Assembly (NCBI RefSeq): GCF_024979315.1
Contig: NZ_JANLCK010000007.1
Coordinates: forward strand, 142,540-206,539
DNA from: Herbiconiux oxytropis
Lineage (GTDB): Bacteria; Actinomycetota; Actinomycetes; Actinomycetales; Microbacteriaceae
DNA: 64,000 nt
Direction: 5' to 3'
Both the position numbers and the translations under genes were made by a program. Shown here in pieces: positions 11,629 to 21,723 of the stretch; the first letter of the stretch is position 1, and every line of letters starts with the position of its first letter. The notes under the pieces are model-generated. The model saw only the letters and a list, made by a program, of their open reading frames with translations. It searched no databases and was not told the origin of the DNA.

Positions 11629-12840
11629 ATGTCCGAGCACCCCTACGACGCGATCCCGGCGGCACAGCTGGACGTGCCGAGCAGTCGCAAGTGGAGCCTG
11701 CACCCGGGCACGATCGGTGCGTGGGTGGCCGAGATGGACTTCGGCACCGCTCCCGCGGTCACCAGAGCCCTGCACGAAGCCGTCGATGCGGGTGTGCTCG
11801 GCTATCTCTCTCCGAGCACCGCGCACGAGCTCGCCGAGGCCACGGTCGAGTGGCTCGCCGACGAGTACGACTGGGTCGTCGACGCGCATCGCGTGCATCC
11901 GGTCTCCGACGTCATGGCGGCACTCGGAGTGGCCGTGACCGAGTATTCGCCTCCCGGATCGGCCGTGATCGTGCCGACGCCCGCCTACATGCCGTTCCTC
12001 ACCTACCCCCCGACGCTGGGTCGCCCGGTCGTCGAGGTGCCGGGCATCGTGGAGAACGGCCGCTGGCGGCACGACCTCGACGCCATCGACCGGGCGTTCC
12101 GTGCCGGAGCGGGCACCCTGGTGCTGTGCAACCCGCAGAATCCCACCGGAACCGTGCTCGATCGCTCCGAGCTGCTCGCGATCGCCGAGGTGGTCGAGCG
12201 GCACGATGGGCGGGTGTTCGCCGATGAGATCCACGCACCCCTGCGTTTCGAGGGCCGTCGGCACATCCCGTACGCCTCGCTCTCGGCAGCCACCGCAGCA
12301 CACACCATCACGGGCACGAGTGCATCGAAGGCCTGGAACATCGCCGGGCTGAAGGCCGCGCAGCTCATCACCTCCAACGACTCCGACGAGGCGGTCTACC
12401 GCTCATTCGGCTTCGCCGTGCAGCACGGGGCATCGACGCTCGGGGTCGTGGCGAGCACCGCGGCCTACCGGCACGGGCGTGCCTGGCTGCAGGATGTGCG
12501 GGAGTATCTCGACGGCAACCGCCGATTGCTCGGAGACCTGCTGGCCGAGCATCTGCCCGAGGTGGCGTACGACCTCCCCGACGCGACCTACCTGGCCTGG
12601 CTCGACCTGCGGCCGCTCGGAATCGACGGGTCGCCCGCGACGTTCCTGCGCGAGCGCGCCGGGGTGGTCGTCACCGACGGGGCGCTCTGCGGCACGGGCT
12701 ACGCCGGCCACGTGCGTCTCGTCTTCGCCATGCCCCGGCCGCTGCTGCGGGAAGCGGTCGAGCGCATCGCGGGGGCCGTGGCCGACGCCGCAGCACCATC
12801 CCGGATCCGCGCGAACACCATCCCCGCGATCACCCTGTGA
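11629..12840 (+). CDS. MalY/PatB family cystathionine beta-lyase (C-S lyase)
   Basis: Class I PLP aminotransferase-fold enzyme that cleaves cystathionine or other S-substituted cysteines to a thiol, pyruvate and ammonia. The 403-residue protein has the family start WVAEMDFGTAP, LCNPQNPTGTV, FADEIHAPL and the PLP lysine Lys234 in SASKAWNIAG. Start at ATG 11629 has GGGTGAG nearby; ATG 11617 is an alternative. It heads a tight + operon with an AhpD-like protein, two LLM monooxygenases and an FAD oxidase, and is divergent from metY. The context suggests release of a thiol from an oxidised or alkylated cysteine derivative. Confidence 0.9.
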   Translation: MSEHPYDAIPAAQLDVPSSRKWSLHPGTIGAWVAEMDFGTAPAVTRALHEAVDAGVLGYLSPSTAHELAEATVEWLADEYDWVVDAHRVHPVSDVMAALGVAVTEYSPPGSAVIVPTPAYMPFLTYPPTLGRPVVEVPGIVENGRWRHDLDAIDRAFRAGAGTLVLCNPQNPTGTVLDRSELLAIAEVVERHDGRVFADEIHAPLRFEGRRHIPYASLSAATAAHTITGTSASKAWNIAGLKAAQLITSNDSDEAVYRSFGFAVQHGASTLGVVASTAAYRHGRAWLQDVREYLDGNRRLLGDLLAEHLPEVAYDLPDATYLAWLDLRPLGIDGSPATFLRERAGVVVTDGALCGTGYAGHVRLVFAMPRPLLREAVERIAGAVADAAAPSRIRANTIPAITL

Positions 12841-12851
12841 AAGGAACCACC

Positions 12852-13199
12852 ATGACCGACAACGCCTACTTCGACCGCGCAGAGGACAAGAAGTACACCT
12901 CCGTCTACAAGAAGGAGACGCCCGACATCCTCGCCGCGTTCGCCGCGTTCGACAACGCCGTGTTCCAGCCCGAGGGTCGAGCCATTCCGCTGAAGTACCG
13001 CGAGCTGATCGCGCTCGCCGTGGGCATCACCACCCAGTGCGTGTACTGCATCGATGCACACAGCCAGAATGCCGTCAAGGCGGGGGCCGACGAGGCCGAG
13101 CTCGCCGAGGCCGCCTGGGTGGCGACCGCGATCCGCGCCGGAGGCGGCTACGCCCACGGGCGGCTGGGTTTCAAGCTCTCCGGCGCCCACGAGCACTGA
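12852..13199 (+). CDS. Carboxymuconolactone decarboxylase / AhpD-like protein
   Basis: A 115-residue all-helical CMD-fold protein. The AhpD-type redox motif is intact, with Cys63 and Cys66 in QCVYCIDAH and His70 one turn on. This favours a thiol-disulfide or peroxidase-partner role over lactone decarboxylation. AAAGGA at 12840-12845 supports the ATG. It begins 12 bases after the C-S lyase gene and precedes two flavin monooxygenases, so it may detoxify peroxide or reduce a sulfenate formed in the pathway; that is inference. Confidence 0.88.
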   Translation: MTDNAYFDRAEDKKYTSVYKKETPDILAAFAAFDNAVFQPEGRAIPLKYRELIALAVGITTQCVYCIDAHSQNAVKAGADEAELAEAAWVATAIRAGGGYAHGRLGFKLSGAHEH

Positions 13200-13242
13200 C
13201 GCCATCCCCTTCTGACGAACCCGCCGAGGAGTGCTAGTGCCG

Positions 13243-14454
13243 ATGAGCAGCCCCACCTTCCACCTGGCCATCGCGCTCGACGGCGCCGGATGGCATCCGG
13301 CCGCGTGGCGCGAGCCGGGCTCCCGCCGAGAGGAGCTGTTCTCGCCCGGGTACTGGGTCGACCTCGTGCAGGAGGCCGAGCGGGGCCTCATCGACTTCGT
13401 CACGATCGAGGACACCCTGGGACTCCAGTCGGCCGACCCCTTCGTGCCGGACACCCGCACCGATGAGGTGCGGGGGCGGCTCGACGCTCTGCTGATCGCC
13501 TCCCGGGTCGCCCCCGTGACGGAGCGGATCGGCCTCGTGCCCACCGTGACGGTCACGCACACGGAGCCCTTCCACGTGTCGAAGGCGGTCGCCACGCTCG
13601 ATCACGTGAGCGAGGGGCGAGGCGGCTGGCAGGTCAAGGTCTCGGGGCGGAGCGACGAGGCCCAGCACTTCGGCCGCCGCGAGCTCGTCGGATTCGAGGC
13701 GGGCCTCGCCGACCCAGCCGTGCAGACGCAGGTCGTGGAGCTCTGCGACGAGGCGGCCGAGGCGGTGGAGGTCGCGCGGCGGCTCTGGGACAGCTGGGAG
13801 CCCGACGCCGAGATCCGCGACGCCGCGACCGACCGCTTCATCGACGCCGAGAAGGTGCACCGGATCGAGTTCGAGGGTCGTTTCTTCTCCGTGCGCGGAC
13901 CGGCCATCACGCCGCGCCCGCCCCAGGGCCAGCCGGTGGTGGCGGCTCTGGCGCACGCCGAGGTGCCCTACCGCCTGGCCGCGCGCTCGGCCGACGTGGT
14001 GTTCGTGACGCCGCACGGTCTGGACGACGCCCGCGGAATCCTGGCCCAGGTGGCGGCGGCCGTCGACGCCGAGCGGCGCGATCCGGGGAGGGAGCGCCTG
14101 CTGGTGTTCGCCGACCTGCTGGTGTTCGTCGACACCGCCGCCGAGTCGGGGGCCGCGCGACTGCAGAGGCTCGACGGTCTGGGCCGGGCGTTGAGCTCGG
14201 ATGCCGCGGTGGTGACCGGGTCGGCGGCGTCGCTGGCCGAGCAGCTGGCCGAGCTGGCCTCACTCGGCTTCGACGGGGTGCGGCTGCGGCCCGGCGTGCT
14301 CGCCGACGACCTGCCCGCCATCGTCGACGGGATCGTGCCCGAGCTGCAGCGGCGCGGTCTGTTCCGCACCCGCTACGAAGCCGCGACCCTGCGGGGGCAG
14401 CTGGGCCTCTCCGAAGAGGTGGCCGACCGGTACGCGAAGGCGGTGCTCCGATGA
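13243..14454 (+). CDS. LLM-class flavin-dependent oxidoreductase
   Basis: A 403-residue TIM-barrel flavin enzyme of the bacterial luciferase-like class. It shows the N-terminal FHLAIALDGAGWHPAAWR strand, the FVTIEDTLGL region, HVSKAVATLDHVSEGRGGWQV and ITPRPPQGQPVV, typical of NtaA/SnaA/DszA-type monooxygenases that oxidise S- or N-containing organics with reduced FMN supplied by a separate reductase. GAGGAG at 13226-13231 could serve either GTG 13237 or ATG 13243; I use the ATG. Its stop overlaps the next monooxygenase start, so the pair is coupled. No flavin reductase gene is nearby. Confidence 0.87.
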   Translation: MSSPTFHLAIALDGAGWHPAAWREPGSRREELFSPGYWVDLVQEAERGLIDFVTIEDTLGLQSADPFVPDTRTDEVRGRLDALLIASRVAPVTERIGLVPTVTVTHTEPFHVSKAVATLDHVSEGRGGWQVKVSGRSDEAQHFGRRELVGFEAGLADPAVQTQVVELCDEAAEAVEVARRLWDSWEPDAEIRDAATDRFIDAEKVHRIEFEGRFFSVRGPAITPRPPQGQPVVAALAHAEVPYRLAARSADVVFVTPHGLDDARGILAQVAAAVDAERRDPGRERLLVFADLLVFVDTAAESGAARLQRLDGLGRALSSDAAVVTGSAASLAEQLAELASLGFDGVRLRPGVLADDLPAIVDGIVPELQRRGLFRTRYEAATLRGQLGLSEEVADRYAKAVLR

Positions 14455-15791
14455 CCGAGCGCTCACGCAAGCAGATCGTGCTCGCGGCCTACCTGGGCGG
14501 AGTCAACGAGGACATCCTCTGGGAACACCCCGAGGCGGGCAGTCAGATCGACTTCTCGACCTTCCGGCATGTGGCGCAGACGGCCGAGCGGGGTCGGTTC
14601 GACTACTTCTTCCTCGCCGAGGGGCTGGCGCTCCGCGAACGCGACGGTCAGGTCTTCGACCACGACGTGGTGGGCCGGCCCGACACCATCCCGGTGCTGG
14701 CGGCCCTTGCCGCGGTGACCTCGCACATCGGCCTCGTGGGCACGCTCAACGCGACCTTCAACGAGCCCTATGAGCTCGCGCGGCAGCTCGCGAGCCTCGA
14801 CCACCTCTCGGGGGGTCGGGCGGGCTGGAACGTCGTGACCTCGTTCGACGCCTTCACGGGCGCGAACTTCCGGCGCGGCGGGTTCCTCGATCCGGCCGAC
14901 CGCTACGTGCGCGCCGAGGAGGCGGTCGCGGCGGTGCAGGCGCTGTGGGATTCCTGGGGCGAGCACGCCATCGCGGCCGACCCGGTCTCGGGGCGGTTCC
15001 TGGCCGATGCCCGCGCGGGGGAGTTCGAGTTCTCCGGGCGCCAGTTCGACATCGGCGGGCGGTTCACGGTGCCGCGCAGTCCGCAGGGCCGGCCGGTCAT
15101 CGTGCAGGCCGGGGTGTCGCCGCAGGGCCGGGATTTCGCCGCCGCGACGGCCGACGCGATCTTCTCGCCGTTCCACCGGGCTCCGGAGGCGCACGAGTTC
15201 TACCGCGACATCAAGGCGCGGGCGGCCGGCTTCGGTCGTGATCCCTCGCACGTGAAGGTGCTGCCGGGCACGAGCTTCGTGCTGGGCGATTCGAAGGCGG
15301 ATGCTGAGGAGAAGGCGCGCCACATCCTGCAGCAGCAGCTCACGCCGCGCACGGTGCAGGTGCTGTTCGAGCAGGCCTGGAACCGCGATCTGTCGGCGTT
15401 CGACGTCGACGGTCCGGTGCCGTCGTTGCCGCCGCTCGTCGAGGGGCCGCCCTTCATCCAGGGCCGGGCCTTCGTGTTCGGCGATCGCGCGACGGTGGTG
15501 CGGGGCTGGCAATCGCTCGCCGAGGAGAAGGGGCTCAGTCTGCGTCAGCTGGCGGCGACCGTGTTCGGCCGCATCGACTACACGGGCACCCCGCAGCAGG
15601 TCGCCGACGAGCTCGACGCCTTCGTGCAGGGCGACGGCGCCGACGGCGTCGTGGTCGGCTCGCACCTGGTGCCGGGAGGGCTCGACGAGTTCGTCGACCT
15701 GGTGGTGCCCCTGCTGCAGGAGAAGGGCTCGCTGCGCACGGAGTACGAGGGTTCGACCCTGCGGGAGAACCTCGGACTGCCCACCCCATGA
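14451..15791 (+). CDS. NtaA/SnaA/DszA-family FMN monooxygenase
   Basis: A 446-residue two-component flavin monooxygenase. Diagnostic segments are YLGGVNEDILWEHP, FDYFFLAEG, LARQLASLDHLSGGRAGWNV followed by VTSFDAFTGANF, and VPRSPQGRPVIVQAG. Relatives oxidise nitrilotriacetate, dibenzothiophene sulfone or N-acetyl S-alkyl cysteines. It starts at the ATG overlapping the stop of the previous LLM gene and its own stop overlaps the downstream oxidase start, so three flavoenzymes are translated as a coupled set. The substrate cannot be told from sequence; an alkylated sulfur compound fits the C-S lyase at the head of the operon. Confidence 0.88.
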   Translation: MTERSRKQIVLAAYLGGVNEDILWEHPEAGSQIDFSTFRHVAQTAERGRFDYFFLAEGLALRERDGQVFDHDVVGRPDTIPVLAALAAVTSHIGLVGTLNATFNEPYELARQLASLDHLSGGRAGWNVVTSFDAFTGANFRRGGFLDPADRYVRAEEAVAAVQALWDSWGEHAIAADPVSGRFLADARAGEFEFSGRQFDIGGRFTVPRSPQGRPVIVQAGVSPQGRDFAAATADAIFSPFHRAPEAHEFYRDIKARAAGFGRDPSHVKVLPGTSFVLGDSKADAEEKARHILQQQLTPRTVQVLFEQAWNRDLSAFDVDGPVPSLPPLVEGPPFIQGRAFVFGDRATVVRGWQSLAEEKGLSLRQLAATVFGRIDYTGTPQQVADELDAFVQGDGADGVVVGSHLVPGGLDEFVDLVVPLLQEKGSLRTEYEGSTLRENLGLPTP

Positions 15792-16963
15792 CGGTGACCG
15801 AGCGCGTCGAGGTCGTGGTGGTGGGCGGCGGCGCCATGGGGTCTGCGGCCGCGTGGCACCTGGCCCGGCGCGGGCACGACGTGGTGCTGCTGGAGCGGTT
15901 CGAGCCCGGCCATCGCAACGGCGCCTCGCACGGGGCGACGCGCAACTTCAACCTCGGCTACGCGCAACCGGAGTACCTGGGGATGCTGCAGGAGGCGCTT
16001 CCGCTCTGGCGGGCGCTCGAGACCGAGACCGGCACCGCGTTGCTCGACCAGGTGGGGATCGTCAACCACGGCGGCCCGCTCGAGGGCTACCGCACGGTGG
16101 CCCGCGCACTCGCCGAGCACGGATTCGACGCGGAGTTCGTGCCGCCGCGCGAGGCGGGGGAGCGCTGGCCAGGGCTGCGGTTCGAGGGCGAGGTGCTGTT
16201 CACCCCGCAGGCGGGTCAGGTGAACGCCGATGCCTCGGTGCGTGCGCTCCAGGCCGCCGCCGCCGCTCGGGGGGCCCGGGTGCGGCACGGGCGACGGGTG
16301 ACCGGCATCCGGGTGCAGGGAGACGACCGCGTGTCGGTGTCGGCCGCTGTGCTCGACCCCGTCTCGGGGGAGCCGACCGGCGAGGAGGAGCACATCGAGG
16401 CCCGCCGCGCGGTCGTGGCCCTCGGCGCCTGGACGAGTGCCCTGCTCGGCGACCTCGTGCCCCTGCCGCGGCTCGTGGTGACGCAGGAGCAGCCGGCGCA
16501 CTTCGCGGTGCGGCCCGGTGAGGGGCGGGGTCCGTGGCCGGGCTTCAACCATCAGCCCGTCGCGGACGACCCCCGGTACGACTACTGGCCGTCGCCGATC
16601 TACGGCATGCTCACGCCCGGTGAGGGCGTCAAGGCAGGCTGGCACGGCGTGGGGCCGGTGATCGATCCGGATGCACGGAGCTTCCGGTCCGAACCCGGCC
16701 AGCTGGCCGCGCTGCAGCGGTACGTGCGGGAGTGGGTGCCGGGCGCCGATCCGGACGCGTTCACCGAGATCAGCTGCACCTACACCACGACGCCCACCTC
16801 CGACTTCGTCGTCGACCGGCACGGGCCCCTCGTGGTGGCTGCCGGATTCTCCGGTCACGGCTTCAAGTTCACCCCGGTGATCGGCCGCCTGCTCGCCGAC
16901 CTGGTCGACGCGCCGCCCACCGGCCCGTCGCCCTCACCCGCGCTCTTCGCCCTGTCGCGCTGA
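15788..16963 (+). CDS. FAD-dependent sarcosine oxidase / N-methyltryptophan oxidase-like amine oxidase
   Basis: A 391-residue DAO-family flavoprotein. It has the dinucleotide motif VVVGGGAMGSAAAWHLARRG (20 residues), the GASHGATRNFNLGY segment, and SCTYTTTPTSDFVVDR, where Cys330 corresponds to the cysteine that binds FAD covalently in monomeric sarcosine oxidases. GFSGHGFKFTPVIG closes the FAD site. Family members oxidise secondary N-methyl amino acids and release hydrogen peroxide, which would explain the AhpD-like protein in the same operon. Last gene of the operon, followed by a strong bidirectional terminator. Confidence 0.88.
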   Translation: MTVTERVEVVVVGGGAMGSAAAWHLARRGHDVVLLERFEPGHRNGASHGATRNFNLGYAQPEYLGMLQEALPLWRALETETGTALLDQVGIVNHGGPLEGYRTVARALAEHGFDAEFVPPREAGERWPGLRFEGEVLFTPQAGQVNADASVRALQAAAAARGARVRHGRRVTGIRVQGDDRVSVSAAVLDPVSGEPTGEEEHIEARRAVVALGAWTSALLGDLVPLPRLVVTQEQPAHFAVRPGEGRGPWPGFNHQPVADDPRYDYWPSPIYGMLTPGEGVKAGWHGVGPVIDPDARSFRSEPGQLAALQRYVREWVPGADPDAFTEISCTYTTTPTSDFVVDRHGPLVVAAGFSGHGFKFTPVIGRLLADLVDAPPTGPSPSPALFALSR

Positions 16964-16975
16964 ACCTGTCGACTG

Positions 16976-17021
16976 CACGCAGAGCGGCCCTGGAACGTGG
17001 GTTCCAGGGCCGCTCTGCGTG
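16976..17021. terminator. Bidirectional terminator, perfect 21-bp stem
   Basis: The arms 16976-16996 and 17001-17021 pair perfectly over 21 bp around a GTGG loop. It lies between two convergent operons, 12 bases past the oxidase stop and 11 bases past the binding-protein stop, and can terminate both. Confidence 0.88.
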
Positions 17022-17032
17022 ATCGCGACGGG

Positions 17033-18037
17033 TCAGCTGTTGTCGCGAGGAAGGCCGGGCGGGTTGACGAGCGACTCGGTCACGGTCTCGTCGGAGAGGC
17101 CCCAGGCCTCCAGCCACTCGGCGTACTGACCGTTCTCGATCAGGTGGTTGATGGCGTCGGCGATCGGCTGAGCGAGCCCCGAGTCCTTCTTCACCGTGGC
17201 GGCGATGAGGCCGTCGAGGGACTCGCCGGCGCCCGAGACCACGCCGGCGGAGCGGGTCGGGTTCGCGCTCTCGGCCGAGAGGGTGTTCTGGTAGGCGATG
17301 GTGGGGTTCGGGTTGAACTGAGCGTCGATCTGGCCTGAGCCGAGCGCCAGCGTGACCGAGTTGGCGTCGGGGAAGTACACCACCTCGAGCGTCTTGCCCT
17401 CGGCCTCGAGCTTCGACTTCCACTCCAGCAGGATCTTCTCCTGGTTGGTGCCGCGGCTCGTCGCCACGGTCAGTCCGTCGAGGTTCTCGTAGTCGTCATC
17501 GAACTCCCAGTCGTTCGACGCGAGCACCTGGAAGGCGAGGTTGTCACCCCGGTAGGAGGCGAAGTCGTACTTCTCCTTGCGCTCCTCGGTGACGGTGATG
17601 TTCGACAGGCCCACATCGGTGGCGCCGCTGTCGATGCCGACGAAGAGGTTCTCCCAGGTGGCGTTGCTCACGACCGGCTCGAGGCCCAGCACGGCGGCGA
17701 CCAGGCGGCCGAGATCGGGCTCGGCGCCGGTGAAGGTCTCGTTGTCGTCACCGACGAACGCGAGCGGCGGGAATCCGGCCGGCAGCGCGCCGATCCCGAT
17801 GGTGAGCTCGCCGCTGTCGAGCACCTCCTGCGGCAGCGTGTCGCGGATCGAGTCGACGGTCTCCACGTCGATCTCGGTCTCCGTGGCGGCGCCGTTCGAG
17901 AACGCGCCGACGGTGACGGATCCGGATGCGGCGGCATCGTCGGTGGCGGCGGCATCGCTCGAGCAGGCGGCCAGACCGGCCACGAGGGCGGCGGCGGTGG
18001 CGAGCGCACCGAAGGTCTTCAATCGTGCTGTGGACAT
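17033..18037 (-). CDS. Amino-acid-type ABC transporter substrate-binding lipoprotein
   Basis: Extracytoplasmic solute-binding protein of the SBP_bac_3 (glutamine/cystine) family, 334 residues. A lipoprotein signal precedes the lipobox ending GLAAC at Cys25, then a disordered Ala/Asp-rich linker and the two-lobe domain starting near LTIGIGALPAGFPPLAF. The family segment GLTVATSRGT is present, and the AQFNP region lines the second lobe. It is the last gene of the minus operon monooxygenase-GNAT-permease-ATPase-SBP. The ligand is probably a cysteine- or methionine-related amino acid judging by neighbours; this is inference. Confidence 0.9.
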   Translation of the reverse strand: MSTARLKTFGALATAAALVAGLAACSSDAAATDDAAASGSVTVGAFSNGAATETEIDVETVDSIRDTLPQEVLDSGELTIGIGALPAGFPPLAFVGDDNETFTGAEPDLGRLVAAVLGLEPVVSNATWENLFVGIDSGATDVGLSNITVTEERKEKYDFASYRGDNLAFQVLASNDWEFDDDYENLDGLTVATSRGTNQEKILLEWKSKLEAEGKTLEVVYFPDANSVTLALGSGQIDAQFNPNPTIAYQNTLSAESANPTRSAGVVSGAGESLDGLIAATVKKDSGLAQPIADAINHLIENGQYAEWLEAWGLSDETVTESLVNPPGLPRDNS

Positions 18038-18088
18038 TCTGTCTTCCTTGCTGTGTGTGGATGATCTGGTGAGGGAGAGAAGAGGGGC

Positions 18089-18846
<758 letters not shown>

Positions 18847-18850
<4 letters not shown>

Positions 18851-19836
18851 GCGAGCGTGTTCCCCCGTGCGGTGCTGCGGATCCCCGCGAGGGTGCGGCG
18901 CACGCGCTGCAGCGGGGTGGGCGGCAGCTCCCGCATCGAGCCGCGGGCGTAGAAGCGCTCGATGTAGTACTGCACCACCGAGATGGCGCTCGTGAGGATG
19001 AGGTACCAGAGCGTGGCGACGATGAGCAGCGGGATGATGTCGGTGGGATACGTGCTGCCGAGGCTCTGCACCACACCGAACAGGTCGAGGAGCGAGACGT
19101 AGAACAGCAGCGAGCTGGCTTTGATGAGTCCGATGATCTGATTCACGTAGGCCGGCACGATGGAGCGGAGGGCCTGCGGCAGCACGATCCGCAGGAACTG
19201 GCGTCGCTGCGGGAGGCCGAGAGCCTTCGCCGCCTCGTGCTGGCCCTGATCGACGGCGAGTATTCCCGAGCGCACCACCTCGGCGCTGTAGGCGATCTCG
19301 GAGAGGCTCAGCCCGATCACGCCGAGCACGAGCGGGGAGAGGAAGGTGATGGTGGGAATCTGCACCTGCGGCCCGAAGGGCACACCCACTCCCATCGCGG
19401 GATACAGATTGCCGAGGTTGAACAGGAAGATGAGCACCAGGATGAGCGGCAGCGACCGGAACGCCCAGATGTACAGCCAGCTGAGCGTGCTCAGCACCGG
19501 GTTGCCGGAGAGCCGGCCCAGGGCGACGACGATGCCCCCGACGAAGCTGACCACGGCGCTGATCGCCGTGGCGAGCAGCGTGAGCTGCAGGCCCTTGAGG
19601 ATGGCTGGGCTGAAGAACCACTCCGGCACCTTCGCCCACTCCCACGACGGGTTCGTGAAGAGGGTCTGACCGGCGTTCAGCAGCAGGATCACGACGATCG
19701 CGGCGATCACCCAGCGCAGCGGATGACGGAGCGGGATCACGGTGCGCTCCGAGAGACCCTTCAGATCGATCCCTCGTGGCAGGGAGTCGAGGCGGTCTGC
19801 GCCGGGCTCGAGCGGTTTCGTGGTGACGGCGGTCAC
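18847..19836 (-). CDS. Amino-acid ABC transporter permease
   Basis: A HisM/TcyL-type inner-membrane permease of 329 residues. After a 40-residue cytoplasmic tail, one helix (WVIAAIVVILLLNAG) precedes the usual five-helix core; the EAA loop is visible as EAAKALGLPQRRQF. The GTG start at 19836 overlaps the GNAT stop, so the two genes are coupled. Only one permease gene is present, so it probably forms a homodimer. The extra N-terminal helix and long TFLSPLVLG-containing loop are common in cystine-type permeases but not decisive. Confidence 0.92.
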
Positions 19837-20432
19837 GAGTGCGCCCCGAGCGAGGGGCGGGCCGCGTAGAACTCGGCCATCGATGCGTCGTGCGCGCTCT
19901 GGATGGCCGACAGGTCGAGCGGATCGTCCGTGAGCGACTTGGCGAAGCCGTGGATGATGACCTCCTCGGGTGACTTCGTCACATCGAACAACGGGGTGTA
20001 GCCCGTGGCGAAGTAGAGCCGGTGGGCCTCGGGCTGGAGGGGGCCCGTCGTGAGGTAGGCGACCGGCACGCCACGGCGACGCGCCTCGGCCTCGAGTTCG
20101 GCGACCACGCGGCGGGCGAGTCCCTGCCGTCTGTGCGCCTTGGAGGCCCAGATGCGCTTGAGTTCGACGGTGTTCTCGTCGAAGGTCTTGAAGGCACCGC
20201 CCGCGATGGCGACACCGTCGCGCAGCAGAAGGACGAAGGCGCCTCGCGGCGAGCTGAACTCCGAACCCGGGTAGCGGTTCATCTCGGCCGAGGCCGGCTC
20301 GCCCATGACGGTTCCGTAGCGGGTGTCGTACTCCCACTCGAGCTCGGTGAGGAGCGGTTCGGCCCTGGGATCGTCGGCGGCGACGTAGACGAACTCGTCG
20401 GTCGCGGTGGAGGGGTTCTCACGCAGCGACAC
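19833..20432 (-). CDS. GNAT-family N-acetyltransferase
   Basis: A 199-residue acetyl-CoA dependent acetyltransferase. The acetyl-CoA loop is ASKAHRRQGLARRVV, with strands AFVLLLRDGVAIAGGAF before it and VAYLTTGPLQPEAHRLYFATGY after it. The GTG start at 20432 is chosen because the upstream frame belongs to the monooxygenase gene; the two overlap by 14 bases. Position between a flavin monooxygenase and an ABC importer parallels the acetyltransferases of the Bacillus yxe and ytm operons, which N-acetylate S-substituted cysteines before oxidation. The substrate here is inferred from that parallel only. Confidence 0.87.
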   Translation of the reverse strand: MSLRENPSTATDEFVYVAADDPRAEPLLTELEWEYDTRYGTVMGEPASAEMNRYPGSEFSSPRGAFVLLLRDGVAIAGGAFKTFDENTVELKRIWASKAHRRQGLARRVVAELEAEARRRGVPVAYLTTGPLQPEAHRLYFATGYTPLFDVTKSPEEVIIHGFAKSLTDDPLDLSAIQSAHDASMAEFYAARPSLGAHS

Positions 20433-21555
20433 GTGCGGCCTCCTCTGCAGTGGCGGCAGGGGATCCTGCGGCCGCCGCGTCGCGCCTGGCGACCTCGTCG
20501 CGCACGAGCGGGATGACGTAGCGCCCGAAGTCGATCGTGTCGTCGATGTAGTCGTAGCCCCGCGCCGAGATGATGTCGACGCCCAGGTCGACGTAGTCGA
20601 GCAGAGCTGCCGCAACCGTCTCGGGGGTGCCGACGAGAGCGTTCGAGTTGCCGCGGGCGCCCGATGCGGCGGCGACCTTGGTCCAGAGCGCCCGGTCGAA
20701 GCGGTCGCCCTTCTCGGCGATCGCGAGCAGCCTCTGCGAGCCGGCGTTCTCGGGGTTCTGCAGGTCGCCTGCCGCGGCGGAGAGCACGCCCGAGCGCTTC
20801 TCGATCCGCCCCAGGATGCGCTCCGCCTTCTCCCAGGCGAGCTCCTCGGTGGCGCCGAGGATGGGCCGGAAGGCCACCTGGATGCGAGGTCGCGAGCTGC
20901 GACCGGCCGCGAGCGCGGCATCCGTGACGGTGCTGATCTGCTCCGCGGTGCTCGCCAGGGGTTCGCCCCAGAGCGCGTAGATGTCGCTCTCGGCCGCACC
21001 GACCGCGTAGGCGGCGGCCGACGACCCGCCGAACGACAGCTGGGGGCGGGGCTGCTGCACCGGCCGGATGTCGCTCACGAAGTTCTCGAAGCGGTAGTGC
21101 TCGCCGGCGAAGTCGAACGGCACCGTGCTCGTCCAGGCCTGCTTGAGGATGCGGATGTACTCCGCGGTGCGGGCGTAGCGCTCGTCCTTGGTGAGGAAGT
21201 CGCCTTCTGCGGCCTGGTCGGCGGTGGAGCCACCGGTGATGATGTGCACGTTGATGCGACCGTCGCTGATCTGGTCGAGAGTGGCCACGACCTTGGCCGC
21301 GTAGGTCGGCGCCGAGACGTTCGGGCGGTGCGCGAGCAGGATCTTCAGGCGGTCGAGCCGAGTGGCCACGAAGGCCGCGGCGGTGGCGGGGTCGGGCGAA
21401 CCGGAGCCGTAGGCGAACAGGATGCGGTCCCACCCGTGCTCCTCATGGGCCCGGGCCAGGCGCAGCGTGTAGTCCTTGTCGAAGCTCAGACCGCTCCTGT
21501 CGCGGGTCTCGCTGCCGTCGTTGGTTGCTGCGATGCCGAGGAATTCGATGGGCAC
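20419..21555 (-). CDS. SsuD-like FMN-dependent alkanesulfonate-type monooxygenase
   Basis: LLM-class monooxygenase of 378 residues, the normal SsuD length. Family features: FLGIAATNDG at the N-terminus, LLAHRPNVSAPTYAAK, ATLDQISDGRINVHIITGG and QLSFGGSSAAAYAVGA followed by YALWGEP. SsuD enzymes oxidise alkanesulfonates to aldehyde and sulfite with reduced FMN. The GTG at 21555 has AGGAG six bases upstream; an ATG further up lacks a site. First gene of the operon that continues with GNAT and the importer. No SsuE reductase is present, so reduced FMN must come from elsewhere. Confidence 0.88.
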   Translation of the reverse strand: MPIEFLGIAATNDGSETRDRSGLSFDKDYTLRLARAHEEHGWDRILFAYGSGSPDPATAAAFVATRLDRLKILLAHRPNVSAPTYAAKVVATLDQISDGRINVHIITGGSTADQAAEGDFLTKDERYARTAEYIRILKQAWTSTVPFDFAGEHYRFENFVSDIRPVQQPRPQLSFGGSSAAAYAVGAAESDIYALWGEPLASTAEQISTVTDAALAAGRSSRPRIQVAFRPILGATEELAWEKAERILGRIEKRSGVLSAAAGDLQNPENAGSQRLLAIAEKGDRFDRALWTKVAAASGARGNSNALVGTPETVAAALLDYVDLGVDIISARGYDYIDDTIDFGRYVIPLVRDEVARRDAAAAGSPAATAEEAARVAA

Positions 21556-21723
21556 GGGGTCTCCTGGTGGGCTGATCGACGGTGCGGCGTGCTGTCGCCG
21601 CTCGTGCCGACCGTAGGACAGTGGTGAAAGGGGCGGCAAACGTCTCGGGTTCACAATTCGTCATCCGCGTCACTCTGGGTCACATAAGGCCGAAAGCGGC
21701 ACTCGAATGGCGAAGGTGGGGGA